Positions 10,080 through 19,672 of a stretch of DNA of 64,000 nt are shown here, piece by piece. The DNA is from Triticum aestivum. Taxonomy: Eukaryota; Streptophyta; Magnoliopsida; Poales; Poaceae. The DNA lies in contig NC_057801.1 of NCBI RefSeq assembly GCF_018294505.1, positions 198,280,538 through 198,344,537 of the forward strand, written 5' to 3'. The position numbers and the translations under genes are program-made. How positions within the stretch are numbered: the first letter of the stretch is position 1; each line of letters begins with the position of its first letter. Under the pieces are notes generated by a model, which was not told the DNA's origin, ran no database searches, and saw only the letters and a program-made list of their open reading frames with translations.

Positions 10080-10970
10080 ACACGGGGAAGCATTGCCTCG
10101 GAAGTCGTGGCTACCTCGGTAAAAGGCCCATATGGGATAAGGAGGACGGGGAACGTGAAGCCGCGGGTATCCTAGACCCATTCGCGAAGTTCACCAACCC
10201 CTTGGAGCGTGACTTCATCAGGGCCCGCTACAAGTGGGACAAGGAAAAGAAGGTTTTTTTACACGGACCAGATCACGAGGAGATTGATTAGACTACTGGT
10301 AATTATTCTTTTACCACCTTACATTTAGCTCCAGATCTAGTCGACTACACATTCCTAAACGACCACGTTCCTTCTGCAGGAGAAGCAACACCAGCTTGCA
10401 GCCGAAAGCCCTACTTCTCCGTTGAGGCCCAAGTGGGACACCCCTCTCAACCGGGCCTTGAACGAACTTAAGGGACTCCCTTTGGGCCAGCGGCCGCAAT
10501 ATGGTCGTGTGCACGATGCTGGAGACGGCGCCACGTGGAAAGTGTTTTACAACAAGGGCCCGGAGGCCAAGAAGCAGAAAAAGAAGTTTAGTCAGGGGGA
10601 CATCGACGAGAAGGTGAAGCTTCCGGTCGAGAAAAAAGCAGTTGAGGACGCTAAAAAAATAGCCGAGGAGAAAAATGAGTTGCTATAGCAGGCAGCCAAT
10701 GCAGCTGTAACTGCCTGTAGAAATGATTTTGCTACTAACTTGGTTCCAGCTATCATCAACTGGACGAAGGAAAATCCAGACAAGATGGTTCATGATTTCC
10801 CGTTGCCCAGTTTCGTCCGGAGCAACTCCGTGAACAACAACAACACCGCACCATCACTTGCTCACGCAACCGAGCCTCCTCTCGCACTCGCTCCCACTCA
10901 TAGCAGCCCGTCCTCAGTCTCTGGCGCGCTAGGTGGGCCTTCGTCTTTGGCTGAGCTCGACGCCCTCACG
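10080..10970 (+). pseudogene. CACTA ORF2, N-terminal half
   Basis: Coding-like sequence from about 10080 (ILDPFAKFTNP, RDFIRARYKWDKEKK), an 81-bp intron 10299-10379 with GT-AG ends, then an exon from 10380 with PKWDTPLNRALNELKG and GRVHDAGDG. A TAG at 10686-10688 breaks the frame, which continues unchanged after it. The Lys/Glu-rich run at about 10560-10690 is probably helical. The product is the second protein of Triticeae CACTA elements; its role is not settled. The start is not visible. Confidence 0.65.
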
Positions 10971-11057
10971 GTAATTACATGTCACACCAATATATATATA
11001 GAATATTCCATTTTCGTTGCCTTTCAGATGTTTTATGCCACAGACATGTGTTTGCAG
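10971..11057 (+). other. CACTA ORF2 intron
   Basis: Donor GTAATT, acceptor TTTGCAG, 87 bp, AT-rich. The exon before it ends and the exon after it begins on a codon boundary. Confidence 0.65.
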
Positions 11058-12038
11058 GCCGACGAAACCCCGTGTACCATACTCTACTTGATCAAAGGCC
11101 AGAAGGTGGACATGGGAAAGGGGGTGATAATGAACCCCTTGCAACCCACGTTCCACAACCAGCCGATCCCCGCTGGGCACTTTAGGGTTAACTTATCAAG
11201 TGTGAAATCGGGTCACGAGTATTTGCCTCCTCCAGTACAGCATGTGGGAGACGATGACGAGACCCCGCCACAGATTGGAAACTGCAAGGGTTGGGTGCTG
11301 CTATGGCCGAAGAATATTATTCGTCTGGAGCCAGCCAAGAGCACACCAATAACCACACATCAACAAGCATGTGCGTAGACCACCACCCCGCCTATGCAAT
11401 TACCAGCTCCTGCAATGCGGGGTGAGAGCGGCGGACGACGTGATGAAGGGGGTGCAATAGTACTGGCCGATGTAATCGGTCCTGTAGAACAGAGAATGGA
11501 TGATGAGACGGAGGTCGACACAATGTCTTTCCTCAATACAAACGCGTATGAGTGTGACTTAGATATGATGAGTCAACCATATGACGAATCGGGCTATGAG
11601 CATGCTAATGAGGATATGGATGATCTGCCCGGGCAGGAAGGTCGTAGCAGGATTTGCAAGAAGTCTCTCTTCATGAAATCCTCACATGACACGTCTGAAG
11701 ATGCCGCCTCAACACAGGCTCAACTAGCCGGGGGTCATACAGTGCTTAGCCCGACAACACTGGGGCAGGGGTTAAGGAAGGGTCTGGAAGGTGTGCCCAA
11801 GAAAAAGGAGAGAAAGAGATTGGGTAAGATAGCTGCCCCCAAACAAGCCAGAGCACATAGCAGCCAAACGATGGATTCTGAAGAGCGTGTACCCATGAAA
11901 GGTGCAGCCATGTTCCATCTCACGGGCGAGCCAATGCTACCACCGAAACCGCTGGAGTCACTATCAGGGGATCTTGGGAGACTGCACAACCATGTGATGT
12001 CGACTGAGAAAAGCCTACTAGCCTCGAAGGATCCATGA
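11058..12038 (+). pseudogene. CACTA ORF2, DUF8039-like region
   Basis: Directly after the intron, ADETPCTILYLIKGQKVDMG through GWVLLWPKNIIRLEP matches my memory of the DUF8039 domain found in grass transposon proteins. A TAG at 11376-11378 interrupts it, then a low-complexity region with acidic and Ser/Thr-rich sequence and a basic KKKERKRLGK patch (possible nuclear localisation) runs to TGA 12036-12038. All three segments share one frame, so only point mutations separate them. Confidence 0.65.
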
Positions 12039-13021
12039 TATCTGACATACGCGGCTCGTGTGCCTGAGGGGAAGTGCTACGTCGACACACGACCCGCGGA
12101 GGTGTTCTTCCTGTGGTTTGACCATATCTTTGAGATGTTTCTGACAAGGCACTCGATTTTACAATCGTCCACCTTTTTGTGCTACATATGAGCTCCGTCA
12201 TGAAGAGAGAAGAAGTCCCACAAATCTGTGTGGTGGATCCGTACTACATGCACTTGTCTTTCTTGAGTCGCGGCGACTTTGAGCGTGAAACTGCTAGGGA
12301 CTACCTCCAAAACTTTATGGTACAGAATAAGGACCAGGAAATTGTCCTCCCGCCTTATCATCCAAAGTAAGTCAGTTCCGGACAACCCTTTCATACATTT
12401 CAATCATTCCTTCTTGCTCATATGGAGAATAATTTGAGGTGTCTTTTCCCCGCAGCAATGGGCACGCCGTCCTTATTGTTTTTTACCCGCGAGTCTCCCA
12501 CGCCGTGTATTTTGACCCTTCCAGAGACTACAAGAAGAAGGATACACCCACATAATGATATTCTAGATGTTGCTCTCCAAGGCTTCAGCATTAGAGGTGG
12601 CCACGTGCAGATCAGGAAACAAAGTAACAAGAAGATGGGTTTCATGCATAAAACTAACTTCTGCTGCATCCATGTCCCAAAACCAAGCAATAAAGATGGA
12701 TTCCACATCCTCTATCTCATGATTGAGTTCAGCACGGATCACCAAAAGCTTCGCATGACAAGTAGAAATGATGATCATATCCACAAGTGGGTAGAATCTC
12801 ATGGAGAAGCGGATTATTAACTTAGAGATGAATTCTTTCGCATCCAAAGGGGCATTGCGACGATCATCATGAAAGAAGTCGTCGATGAGAAGGGGATGTT
12901 CTACCACGACCCTATATCGTGAGTTGACGTCCGAACTCGCATAGGCATGCAACATCATGACCTCACGCTGTTCAAGAAGCTAGGGTCCATCCTCGATGAT
13001 ATGGAAGGATGGAACTTCTAG
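12039..13021 (+). pseudogene. CACTA ORF2, degenerate Ulp1-like cysteine protease region
   Basis: The sequence continues with FFLWFDHIFEMF, ICVVDPYYMHLSFL, an 89-bp GT-AG intron (12367-12455), then NGHAVLIVFYPR and VYFDPSRDY, which fit the His and Asp motifs of C48/Ulp1-type proteases. The place where the catalytic Cys is expected reads NKDGFHILYLM, with Asp before Gly where active enzymes have Cys. Several frame changes and stops follow; the last conserved residues are LGSILDDMEGWNF before TAG 13019-13021. A protease-like fold that lost activity, then decayed. Confidence 0.6.
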
Positions 13022-13302
13022 TGATTTACAATGACGATGATGATGATATGTGTCGGTTGAACTTGTATACTTTTTGTAGCAATGAAACTTTGTGATGTCC
13101 AGGGTCCCTGCCAAACTTGCGTAACGCTACTTTGTTAGTTTGGGTACGATGACCTGCGTACCTCTAGTTAATTAGTTTGTGTACTGTATGTTGCATCCAG
13201 TTGCTAACCCTTTCTTTTTCGTGTTGCTCTAGTATATTTTTTTGCATATGATTGTACATCCTCTTGATGAAGATGCATCTCTAACAGGTACCTAGCTTCT
13301 TG
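13022..13302 (+). other. CACTA spacer between ORF2 and small ORF
   Basis: No coding sequence. AT-rich with short GATGATGATGAT runs near 13030-13050. It may hold the 3' end of ORF2 transcripts and the promoter of the small ORF, but no element is clear enough to name. Confidence 0.4.
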
Positions 13303-13557
13303 ATGGCGAGATGGCAGTGCTATGTCGTGTACAAAGGGAAGGTTTCGGGGGTGTACAATGAGTGGCCTGAGGTTCACGCACAAGTGAATGGGGTGTCAGG
13401 CGCCAGCCATAAAGGCTTCAAAAGTAGACAAGAAGGAGAAGCTAGTTACTTGAGGTTCACACTAGCGCGAGAGAGGACTCGTAACCGCCGCCTCATGTAC
13501 TGCATAGTTCCTCTCTCACTCATAGTGATAGCTCTTCTCGCATATATCATTGTTTAG
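13303..13557 (+). CDS. small viroplasmin/RNase H1-N-fold protein with C-terminal membrane segment
   Basis: 84 residues from ATG 13303 to TAG 13555-13557; an in-frame TTG at 13300 is a less likely start. Residues about 6-45 (CYVVYKGKVSGVYNEWPEV, then GFKSRQEGE) match the pattern of the N-terminal domain of eukaryotic RNase H1, also called the viroplasmin fold (YVV-KG-PGVY-W-E-V---GFKS-EEA). An Arg-rich stretch and a hydrophobic segment of about 18 residues (IVPLSLIVIALLAYIIV) end the protein, so it looks tail-anchored. There is no RNase H catalytic domain. It is the only unbroken ORF in this CACTA copy. Confidence 0.65.
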   Translation: MARWQCYVVYKGKVSGVYNEWPEVHAQVNGVSGASHKGFKSRQEGEASYLRFTLARERTRNRRLMYCIVPLSLIVIALLAYIIV

Positions 13558-13799
13558 ATGGATGACGTTGTAGTTGCAAGTATTAGAGACTTGCATGTAT
13601 TGCTATTTTCGAGATGATGACGAGATACCACTTTGTGTTGGATGATGATTATGATGAGACTATTTGTATGTATATGCTATGATTACATTTGTGGTCTCGC
13701 GACATTTGTATGTGTATCATGATGACATTTGTATGTGCTAAAGATTCTTGAATAAAGCATGCTCAAATACAAAACAAATATGCAGAAAAAGAATTCAAA

Positions 13800-14062
13800 A
13801 ACTACTAAAATTAGCAGTAGCGAGTGGAGAAAAGTTAGCAGCAGTGTGACGGTAGCAGTAGCGCGTGCAGGCAAAGCGTGCTAGAGCTATTAGCAGTAGC
13901 GAGCTTCCATGCAGCACGCTGCTGCTACACTTGTATAGCAGTAGCGCGGGCGTGCACGCACTGCTGCTACGGGTTAGCTGTAGCGCCTTATCAGTAGCGC
14001 CGGCCCCCGCGCTACTGATATACCTAAAACCCGCGCTGCTGCTAGGCTTTTCCCTAGTAGTG
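13800..14062. repeat. CACTA 3' subterminal repeats and terminus
   Basis: At least nine copies of AGCAGTAGCG or its complement CGCTACTGCT and variants, in both orientations, crowd the last 260 bases, ending in TTTTCCCTAGTAGTG. Such arrays are the transposase-binding region of En/Spm-type elements. Terminal bases 14050-14062 are the inverted terminal repeat. Confidence 0.85.
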
Positions 14063-14109
14063 TAAGGTTGGCTATAAGAGTATTTTTTTACTTCTCTCTA
14101 TCTCTTCCT

Positions 14110-14152
14110 TCGTTGAACTAAAGCCACGATGAGTAAATTGGAACGGAGGGAG
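14110..14152. mobile_element. Stowaway MITE relic (one end)
   Basis: AACGGAGGGAG followed by TA (14153-14154) is the conserved Stowaway terminus, preceded by ACTAAAGCCACGATGAGTAA, typical of the family's inner end. No matching CTCCCTCCGTT end is found to the left, so only one end survives. Confidence 0.6.
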
Positions 14153-14370
14153 TAGTATTTATTGCATTTGCCAAGAAGTGACCTCTTCCAATGAAATGGT
14201 GCTTAGATGAGGTGCTAAGGGCATTAAATGGCTTAGCAACTCAAGTCCCCAATGCATAGGTGCTTAGATTTTTGTTGCTAAGGGCATCTCCAACAATTGT
14301 AAGATAGATGTTGGTAAATTTGCCACCTAGGACATAGTGATGATGTGGCATGTAATAAATGTGGAGAGAG

Positions 14371-14500
14371 AGAGAGCAAAGTTGTATGTAGATTAACCAA
14401 CAACATTTGCACGAGCTCCAAGGTAAAATAGAGAGCAAATTCATATGTAGATTAACAAACAATGTTTGCACAAGCTCCAAGCTGAAATAGAGAGCAATTA
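14371..14500. repeat. 59-bp tandem repeat, 2.2 units
   Basis: Units 14371-14429 and 14430-14488 both start AGAGAGCAAA and end GGTAAAAT or GCTGAAAT; a partial third begins at 14489. The units differ at roughly ten positions, so the duplication is older than the 60-bp one at 4321. Confidence 0.9.
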
Positions 14501-14705
14501 CATTTATTTTCTCACTTGTACGAGCAAGTACAATAGTGGGCTATAGGCCCTCTTACATGGCATTTTTGCATACATGGAGGAGAGAGGCAAGAAGTGGAGG
14601 AGTGCGCTCTCATGCAAGAGCCAACCTCTACACGTGCTCCTAGACAAAAGCATTTAATACAATGAGAGAGATAGAGAGGAAGTGAGAAAAACCTTATAGC
14701 CAGCC

Positions 14706-17030
14706 CTATTGTATGACTAATAAATAATACTACTAACTTTTGATGACATGGAATGTTTATATACTCATGCAGCACTAGCAGCTGCCTATACTAACCATGC
14801 TCTACATGGTGGAGCATTGGGAGACGCACATGTATACCATGGATGTGGTCAGGAATCAGGAGACTCACGCCGGTCATAGCGCCACAGTTAAAATGATAAT
14901 GGCAAGTCAAATCATGGGGCCCCACCTGTCCAGCAGTAACTCGCTGTCAAATCACATAGCCCTACGTTTGCAGCAGCCTACTCCCTCATCTTCTTGCGTC
15001 TCTGTTGAACCAACTAGGCGGAACTGCCCCGCCTACCGCGCGAGAAAAGCCTCACCCTCGACTTATAAATATAATTTTGTATCCATGGATTGATCCATGG
15101 AGCAAAGCCTCAAGATAAAGGCGGTACACATGTATGGAGTATACAGCACGCTCATCGCGTTCGCACACACATGTCCAGACGGTCGGTCGGTCTGGCACGC
15201 CGCTCTCGGAATGGAACGCATGTCATATTGCATTTGCACACACATGTGGGCCCGGAATTGAGAACCGACCACAGGCACACCCCCCGGCCCCGCAAGTTGG
15301 GTGAGTTAATAGACAAAAGAGACGAGCGATAGTGCTGGAGCAGTGTTGTACAGCCGTCGGTGCTTAAACGATCCCTACATGACATGGAAGATCAGTTCGT
15401 CCATGCATGTGACCAGACTCCAGTAGACACGGCTGGAATGGCTATCGTCTACATATCGTGCAGGTTGTGTTGTACAGGGCTGTAGTTCTGATGAGAAATC
15501 TAAAAAAAGGTTTCCTGTCATCTCGCAATAGTAGGTGTCATGTGCTTCAAATCACTTCGAGGGTTAAACAGCGACAACTGAGTTCCTCCAAGGCGCTGGT
15601 CATTGGGGGCACATACACGAAGACTACTCGACTGCCATCTAGGTCAAGCCGGCTATGTTAATTAGGACATCTATCGATGGACCCCTTTTCTATGAGTTTA
15701 TCTTTAATGTGAGCTTTGATCCTCGTCTAGTTTGTCCGTCAGGATTCATGTTGTCTCCTTGGGGTAGTGAGGTTATGGTTTCTTGTCATGTGGCATTTTT
15801 TCGTGTTATATGTTAATCCGGTGCTTCAGATCAAATTGACGACAACTGCACCTCCGGAGCACGTGCGTGAAGTCTTCTTGACAGTCATTGACGAGGTCAA
15901 GCCGGCTCCGGTAGACAAAAGAAAACTACTCCACTATATAGGCAGGAGCCTCCGCGCTTGCTTGCTAGTGTTGCTCTCTTCACACTGTCTCGTCCTCTCC
16001 CGATCTAAACACGACAGTGGTGGCCACACTCTCTCTCTGCTCACCGCTGGTCACAGATCCAGTCGGATCTTCTCCATCAGGGAAGGTGAGAAGGTGCAAC
16101 GTTCACGCGGTCGTCCTCGGCGACGACTTTTACCCACTGTCGGCGCATCCTGATCAGCGTGCCTTGCCGTTCTCTCCCAGGCACCGCCGGCTAGGGAGGG
16201 CCTCAGACCCCTTCTTCCTCGATGCCGTAGCGTGGGCAAATCCCGCCTCCCGCCGCCCATCTAGCAACATCCTGGCGACCCTCAGGTATAACTTCCTTCG
16301 AAACCGGCCTTGCTCTACTTCCCCAACTCCTGACGTCGCTCCATTTGTATCTTATACTATTTCTCAGGCCCCCTCGTAGATAGGATAGATCGGCTGTTCG
16401 AAAGCCACCTAAATTTTAAGTGTTAAGAGGTAAAACTAGTTCATGCACTCGAATCTAGTACTACTTGGTTCAAATAAGGAAGAAAGGGGGTGGGGTGGGG
16501 GAAGATTTGTTACCTGAATCTAGCACTTGGTCGAAAGAGGAAATAATTGGGGCGAAAAGTAGCAGAGACTGGCTATCCAGCTGGTCTCTTGGTCTAATAG
16601 GGAAATAAAGGGAAACACAGTAAAAACTCAATATAAACCCGATCTATTGGTTGAAAAAGAAAAGAAAGTGGGGACTAGGGGACAAGTCAACAGAGTATGT
16701 CCAACACTAGATTTGCTAGCCTCACACAGTATAAGGTGGCTATACCGAACAAAAATGGCACCAACCCAGATATCCTATTCTGATGTTTGTTGCCCCGAGC
16801 CCCTCTTATGTAATGCCACTGGTAAAATGTAGTAGTCGCACTGTTAAAAGTAAGGACACGTTAAACCAATGTTGTTTTCAGTGTAATGCCTCCAGTAATA
16901 TGAATCAATGGCGATGTTTTTCATGTCCTGTTAAATTTCCCATTAAGATAAGTTGCTTCTTTTTGTTAGAAATGCAATTGTCCTGGTCCGGCTACTCTCC
17001 CATGCCCAAGTACCAACTCTGTAGCAGCAG
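14706..17030. other. weakly structured DNA between MITE and LINE
   Basis: No ORF here has coding character. Two TATA-like sites exist (TATAAATA at 15064-15071 and CTATATA at 15934-15940), the second followed by C/T-rich DNA that could be a 5' leader. Two related segments, 15566-15656 and 15838-15912, share GACAACTG, a CGAAG/TGAAG core and GTCAAGCCGGCT; the second lacks about 20 bases. From about 16810 a motif of the kind repeated at 31420-32960 appears. This may be old low-copy DNA or an unrecognised element. Confidence 0.35.
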
Positions 17031-18092
17031 TTTTTTTTAACCGGGCATAACCCGTTTAGATTACTTTGACATAACGGAAATACAAAGTTTTCCACACTAC
17101 AGTCACTAAGGAAACGAGAAAGGGGAAAGTGAGTTCAACGCATCCTTGGGAAACCCACTGCAAGCACTCGTCATCGAGCAGCTTACCGTGGGGCGAAAAC
17201 CCAAGGACACCCAAACACGAACTAGTCCTAAACGGGCGCATCCGGCAAGGTTCACGACATCAAAAGGGCTCACGCAGGAGCAACCTGAAACGCTCACACA
17301 GGAGCAGCATGATCATATACTAAGACCAAGGTGAAGGACCCAAAACGAAGTTAACAAGACCTAGCGCAAGCAAAGCTTCTCTCCTTCAGTCCTGCGCCAT
17401 CTTGCCTGATGTCGCGCAGATCCTCATCATGTTTGATGCGCTGGCCCTTAGCATTTTGGCTCCTCTCTCCATCACCTCCTGGTCCACTCCAGTCATCATC
17501 CCTGCCCAATAAGAGATAAAGCCACATGCAGAATAAATCACAGCGAAAGGTATCTTTAATTTTTTCTGCTCAAAGGTAGCTTGGTTGCGGCAATTCCATA
17601 TAGCCCAGCATATGGCCGCTAGCACAAATGTGTAAAACTTTTCCCCATCAGGAAGGAAAACATAGCACCATGAGAAATATTGCCATATATTGTTTGGACA
17701 TGTGTCCGTACCCAGAACACAACCCACCGTCCTCCAGACCACTCTGGCCACAAGACACGTGAAAAACAGGTGTTTCGAAGTCTCTCTGTTCCATTAGAAG
17801 GAACATTTAGGGTTGCCAGCCCATCGTCTTCTACTCATGACATCTCTAATCAAGATAGCATCCTGGAAGGTTTGCCACAAGAAAATTTGTACTTTCAGAG
17901 GCATTTTCGCCTGCCAAATCCACCTACAATTACATCCTGCTATGTTTGTCTCCAGATAGTCATAACCGATCTGGTTGTAAATTTTTTCTTCTTGCCCAGG
18001 TTCCAAATCACTTGATTAGGTTACTCCAACAACGCCCAGGAATTAACAGTGGTGTTAAGCTCATTCCATTGATCTAACAGTGGTGTATGTAG
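17031..18092 (-). mobile_element. L1-type LINE, 3' segment
   Basis: T8 at 17031-17038 is the poly(A) tail read on the minus strand. Upstream in LINE sense are the zinc-binding C-terminus and part of the linker of the polymerase protein. The segment stops at the TTGTC duplication at 18093-18097 and resumes at 26333, showing that the Athila-type element split the LINE. Confidence 0.8.
17386..18006 (-). pseudogene. LINE ORF2 C-terminus, zf-RVT domain
   Basis: IWQAKMPLKVQIFLWQTFQD followed by the start of a CxxC-type region is the reverse-transcriptase zinc-binding domain of plant LINEs. A TAA near 17794 interrupts the frame, which continues through VVWRTVGCVLG and AAICWAIWNCRN to a stop at 17386. 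A frameshift lies just upstream near 17975. The fragment cannot encode activity on its own. Confidence 0.8.
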
Positions 18093-18097
18093 TTGTC
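18093..18097. repeat. target site duplication, left (TTGTC)
   Basis: TTGTC immediately before the left LTR, identical to 26328-26332 after the right LTR. The five-base perfect match fixes both ends of the inserted element. Confidence 0.9.
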
Positions 18098-19657
18098 TGC
18101 TACGTCTTGAGCTTGCGTTGGTTTTCCTTGAAGAGGAAAGGGTGATGCAGCAATAGTAGCATAAGTATTTCCCTTAGTTTTTGAGAACCAAGGTATCAAT
18201 CCAGTAGGAGGCTCCTCAAAAGTCCCACGCACCTACACAAACAAACAAAGAACTCGTAACCAACGCAATAAAGGGGTTGTCAATCCCTTCACGACCACTT
18301 GTGAAAGTGAGATCTGATAGAGATAGTATGATAAGATAAATATATTTTTGTTATTTTATAATATAGATTAAAAAAGTAAAGATGCAAATAAAAGTAGATT
18401 GAAAGCTTATACGATAAAATATAGACCCGGGGGCCATAGGTTTCACTAGTGGCTTCTCTCAAGATAGCATAAGTATTACGGTGGGTGAACAAATTACTGC
18501 CGAGCAATTGATAGAAAAGCGAATAATTATGAGATTATCTAGGCATGATCATGTATATAGGCATCACGTTCGTGACAAGTAGACCACTCCTGCTTGCATC
18601 TACTACTATTACTCCACACATCGACCGCTATCCAGCATGCATCTAGAGTATTAAGTTCATAAAGAACAGAGTAATGCATTAAGAAAGATGACATGATGTA
18701 GAGGGATAAACTCATGCAATATTATATAAACCCCATCTTTTTATCCTCGATGGCAACAATACAATACGTGCCTTGCTGCCCCTGTTGTCACTGGGAAAGG
18801 ACACCGCAAGATTGAACCCAAAGCTAAGCACTTCTCCCATTGCAAGAAAGATCAATCTAGTAGGCCAAACCAAACTAATAATTCGAAGAGACTTGCAAAG
18901 ATAACTTAATCACACATAAAAGAATTCAGAGGAGATTCAAATATTTCTCATAGATAAACTTGATCATAAACCCACAATTCATCAGATCTCGACAAACACA
19001 CCACAAAAAGAGTTACATCGAATAGATCTCCAAGAAGATCAAGGAGAACATGGTATTGGGATTCAAAGAGAGAGAAGAAGTCATCTAGCTAATAACTATG
19101 GACCCGAAGGTCTGTGGTAAACTACTCACAACTCATCGGAGAGGCTATAGTGTTGATGTAGAAGCCCTTCGTGGTTGATTCCCCCTCCGGCGGAGCATCG
19201 GTGAAGGCTCCAAGATGGGATCTCGCGGATACAGAAGGTTACGCTGGTGGAAATAGTTTTTCATGGTCGCCCCTGATGTTCTCGGGGTACGTGGGTATAT
19301 ATCGGAGGAAGAAGTAGGTCGGTGGACGCCCGAGGGGCCCACGAGATAGGGGGGCGCGCCCTCCACCCTCGTGGCTTCCTCGATTGCTTCTTTACTTGCA
19401 GTCCAAGTCCTATGGATCACGTTTGTTCCAAAAAGATCACTCCCGAAGGTTTCGTTCCGTTTGGACTCCGTTTGGTATTCCTTTTCTTTGAAACACTGAA
19501 ATAGGGAAAAAAAATAGCAATACGGGCTGGGCTTCCGGTTAGTAGGTTAGTCCCAAAAAATGATATAAAAGTGTAAAGTAAAGCCCATAAACATCCAAAA
19601 TGGGTAATATAATAGCATGGAACAATAAAAAATTATAGATATGTTGGAGATGTATCA
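18098..19657 (-). repeat. 3' LTR of Athila-type element
   Basis: 1560 bp. Minus-strand start is TGATACATCTCC at 19657 and end TAGCA at 18098. It keeps a segment of about 55 bases (around 18372-18427) missing from the other LTR, and lacks a GC-rich segment of roughly 15 bases present there. Confidence 0.9.
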
Positions 19658-19672
19658 AGCATCCCCAAGCTT
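19658..19672 (-). other. polypurine tract of Athila-type element
   Basis: Minus strand AAGCTTGGGGATGCT abuts the 3' LTR start. The same 15-base block recurs twice inside the element at 21784-21798 and 21837-21851. Confidence 0.65.

Larger units (their letters stand above)
10034..14062 (+). mobile_element. CACTA (En/Spm) DNA transposon, right part
   Basis: A cut-and-paste transposon identified by its terminus TCCCTAGTAGTG at 14051-14062 (complement CACTACTAGGGA), dense subterminal repeats, and an ORF with DUF8039-like and Ulp1-like parts seen in grass CACTA elements. The left part, with the transposase, is displaced beyond the LTR-B/gypsy A insertion and is outside the window. The bases after the end are TAA, a possible 3-bp target duplication. 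Confidence 0.85.
14066..14705. mobile_element. MITE-like element with GGTTGGCTATAAG inverted ends
   Basis: GGTTGGCTATAAG at 14066-14078 and CTTATAGCCAGCC at 14693-14705 are inverted repeats with one mismatch. The interior is non-coding and AT-rich with repeats. Long inverted ends without a gene suggest a Mutator-type MITE, but no target duplication could be matched, because the CACTA element abuts the left end. It contains a Stowaway relic and a tandem repeat, so it may be composite. Confidence 0.5.

Noticed and set aside
15767..16379. Two overlapping + strand ORFs after a TATA-like site
   Set aside because: No recognisable domain and no splice or codon evidence; kept only as an unassigned region.
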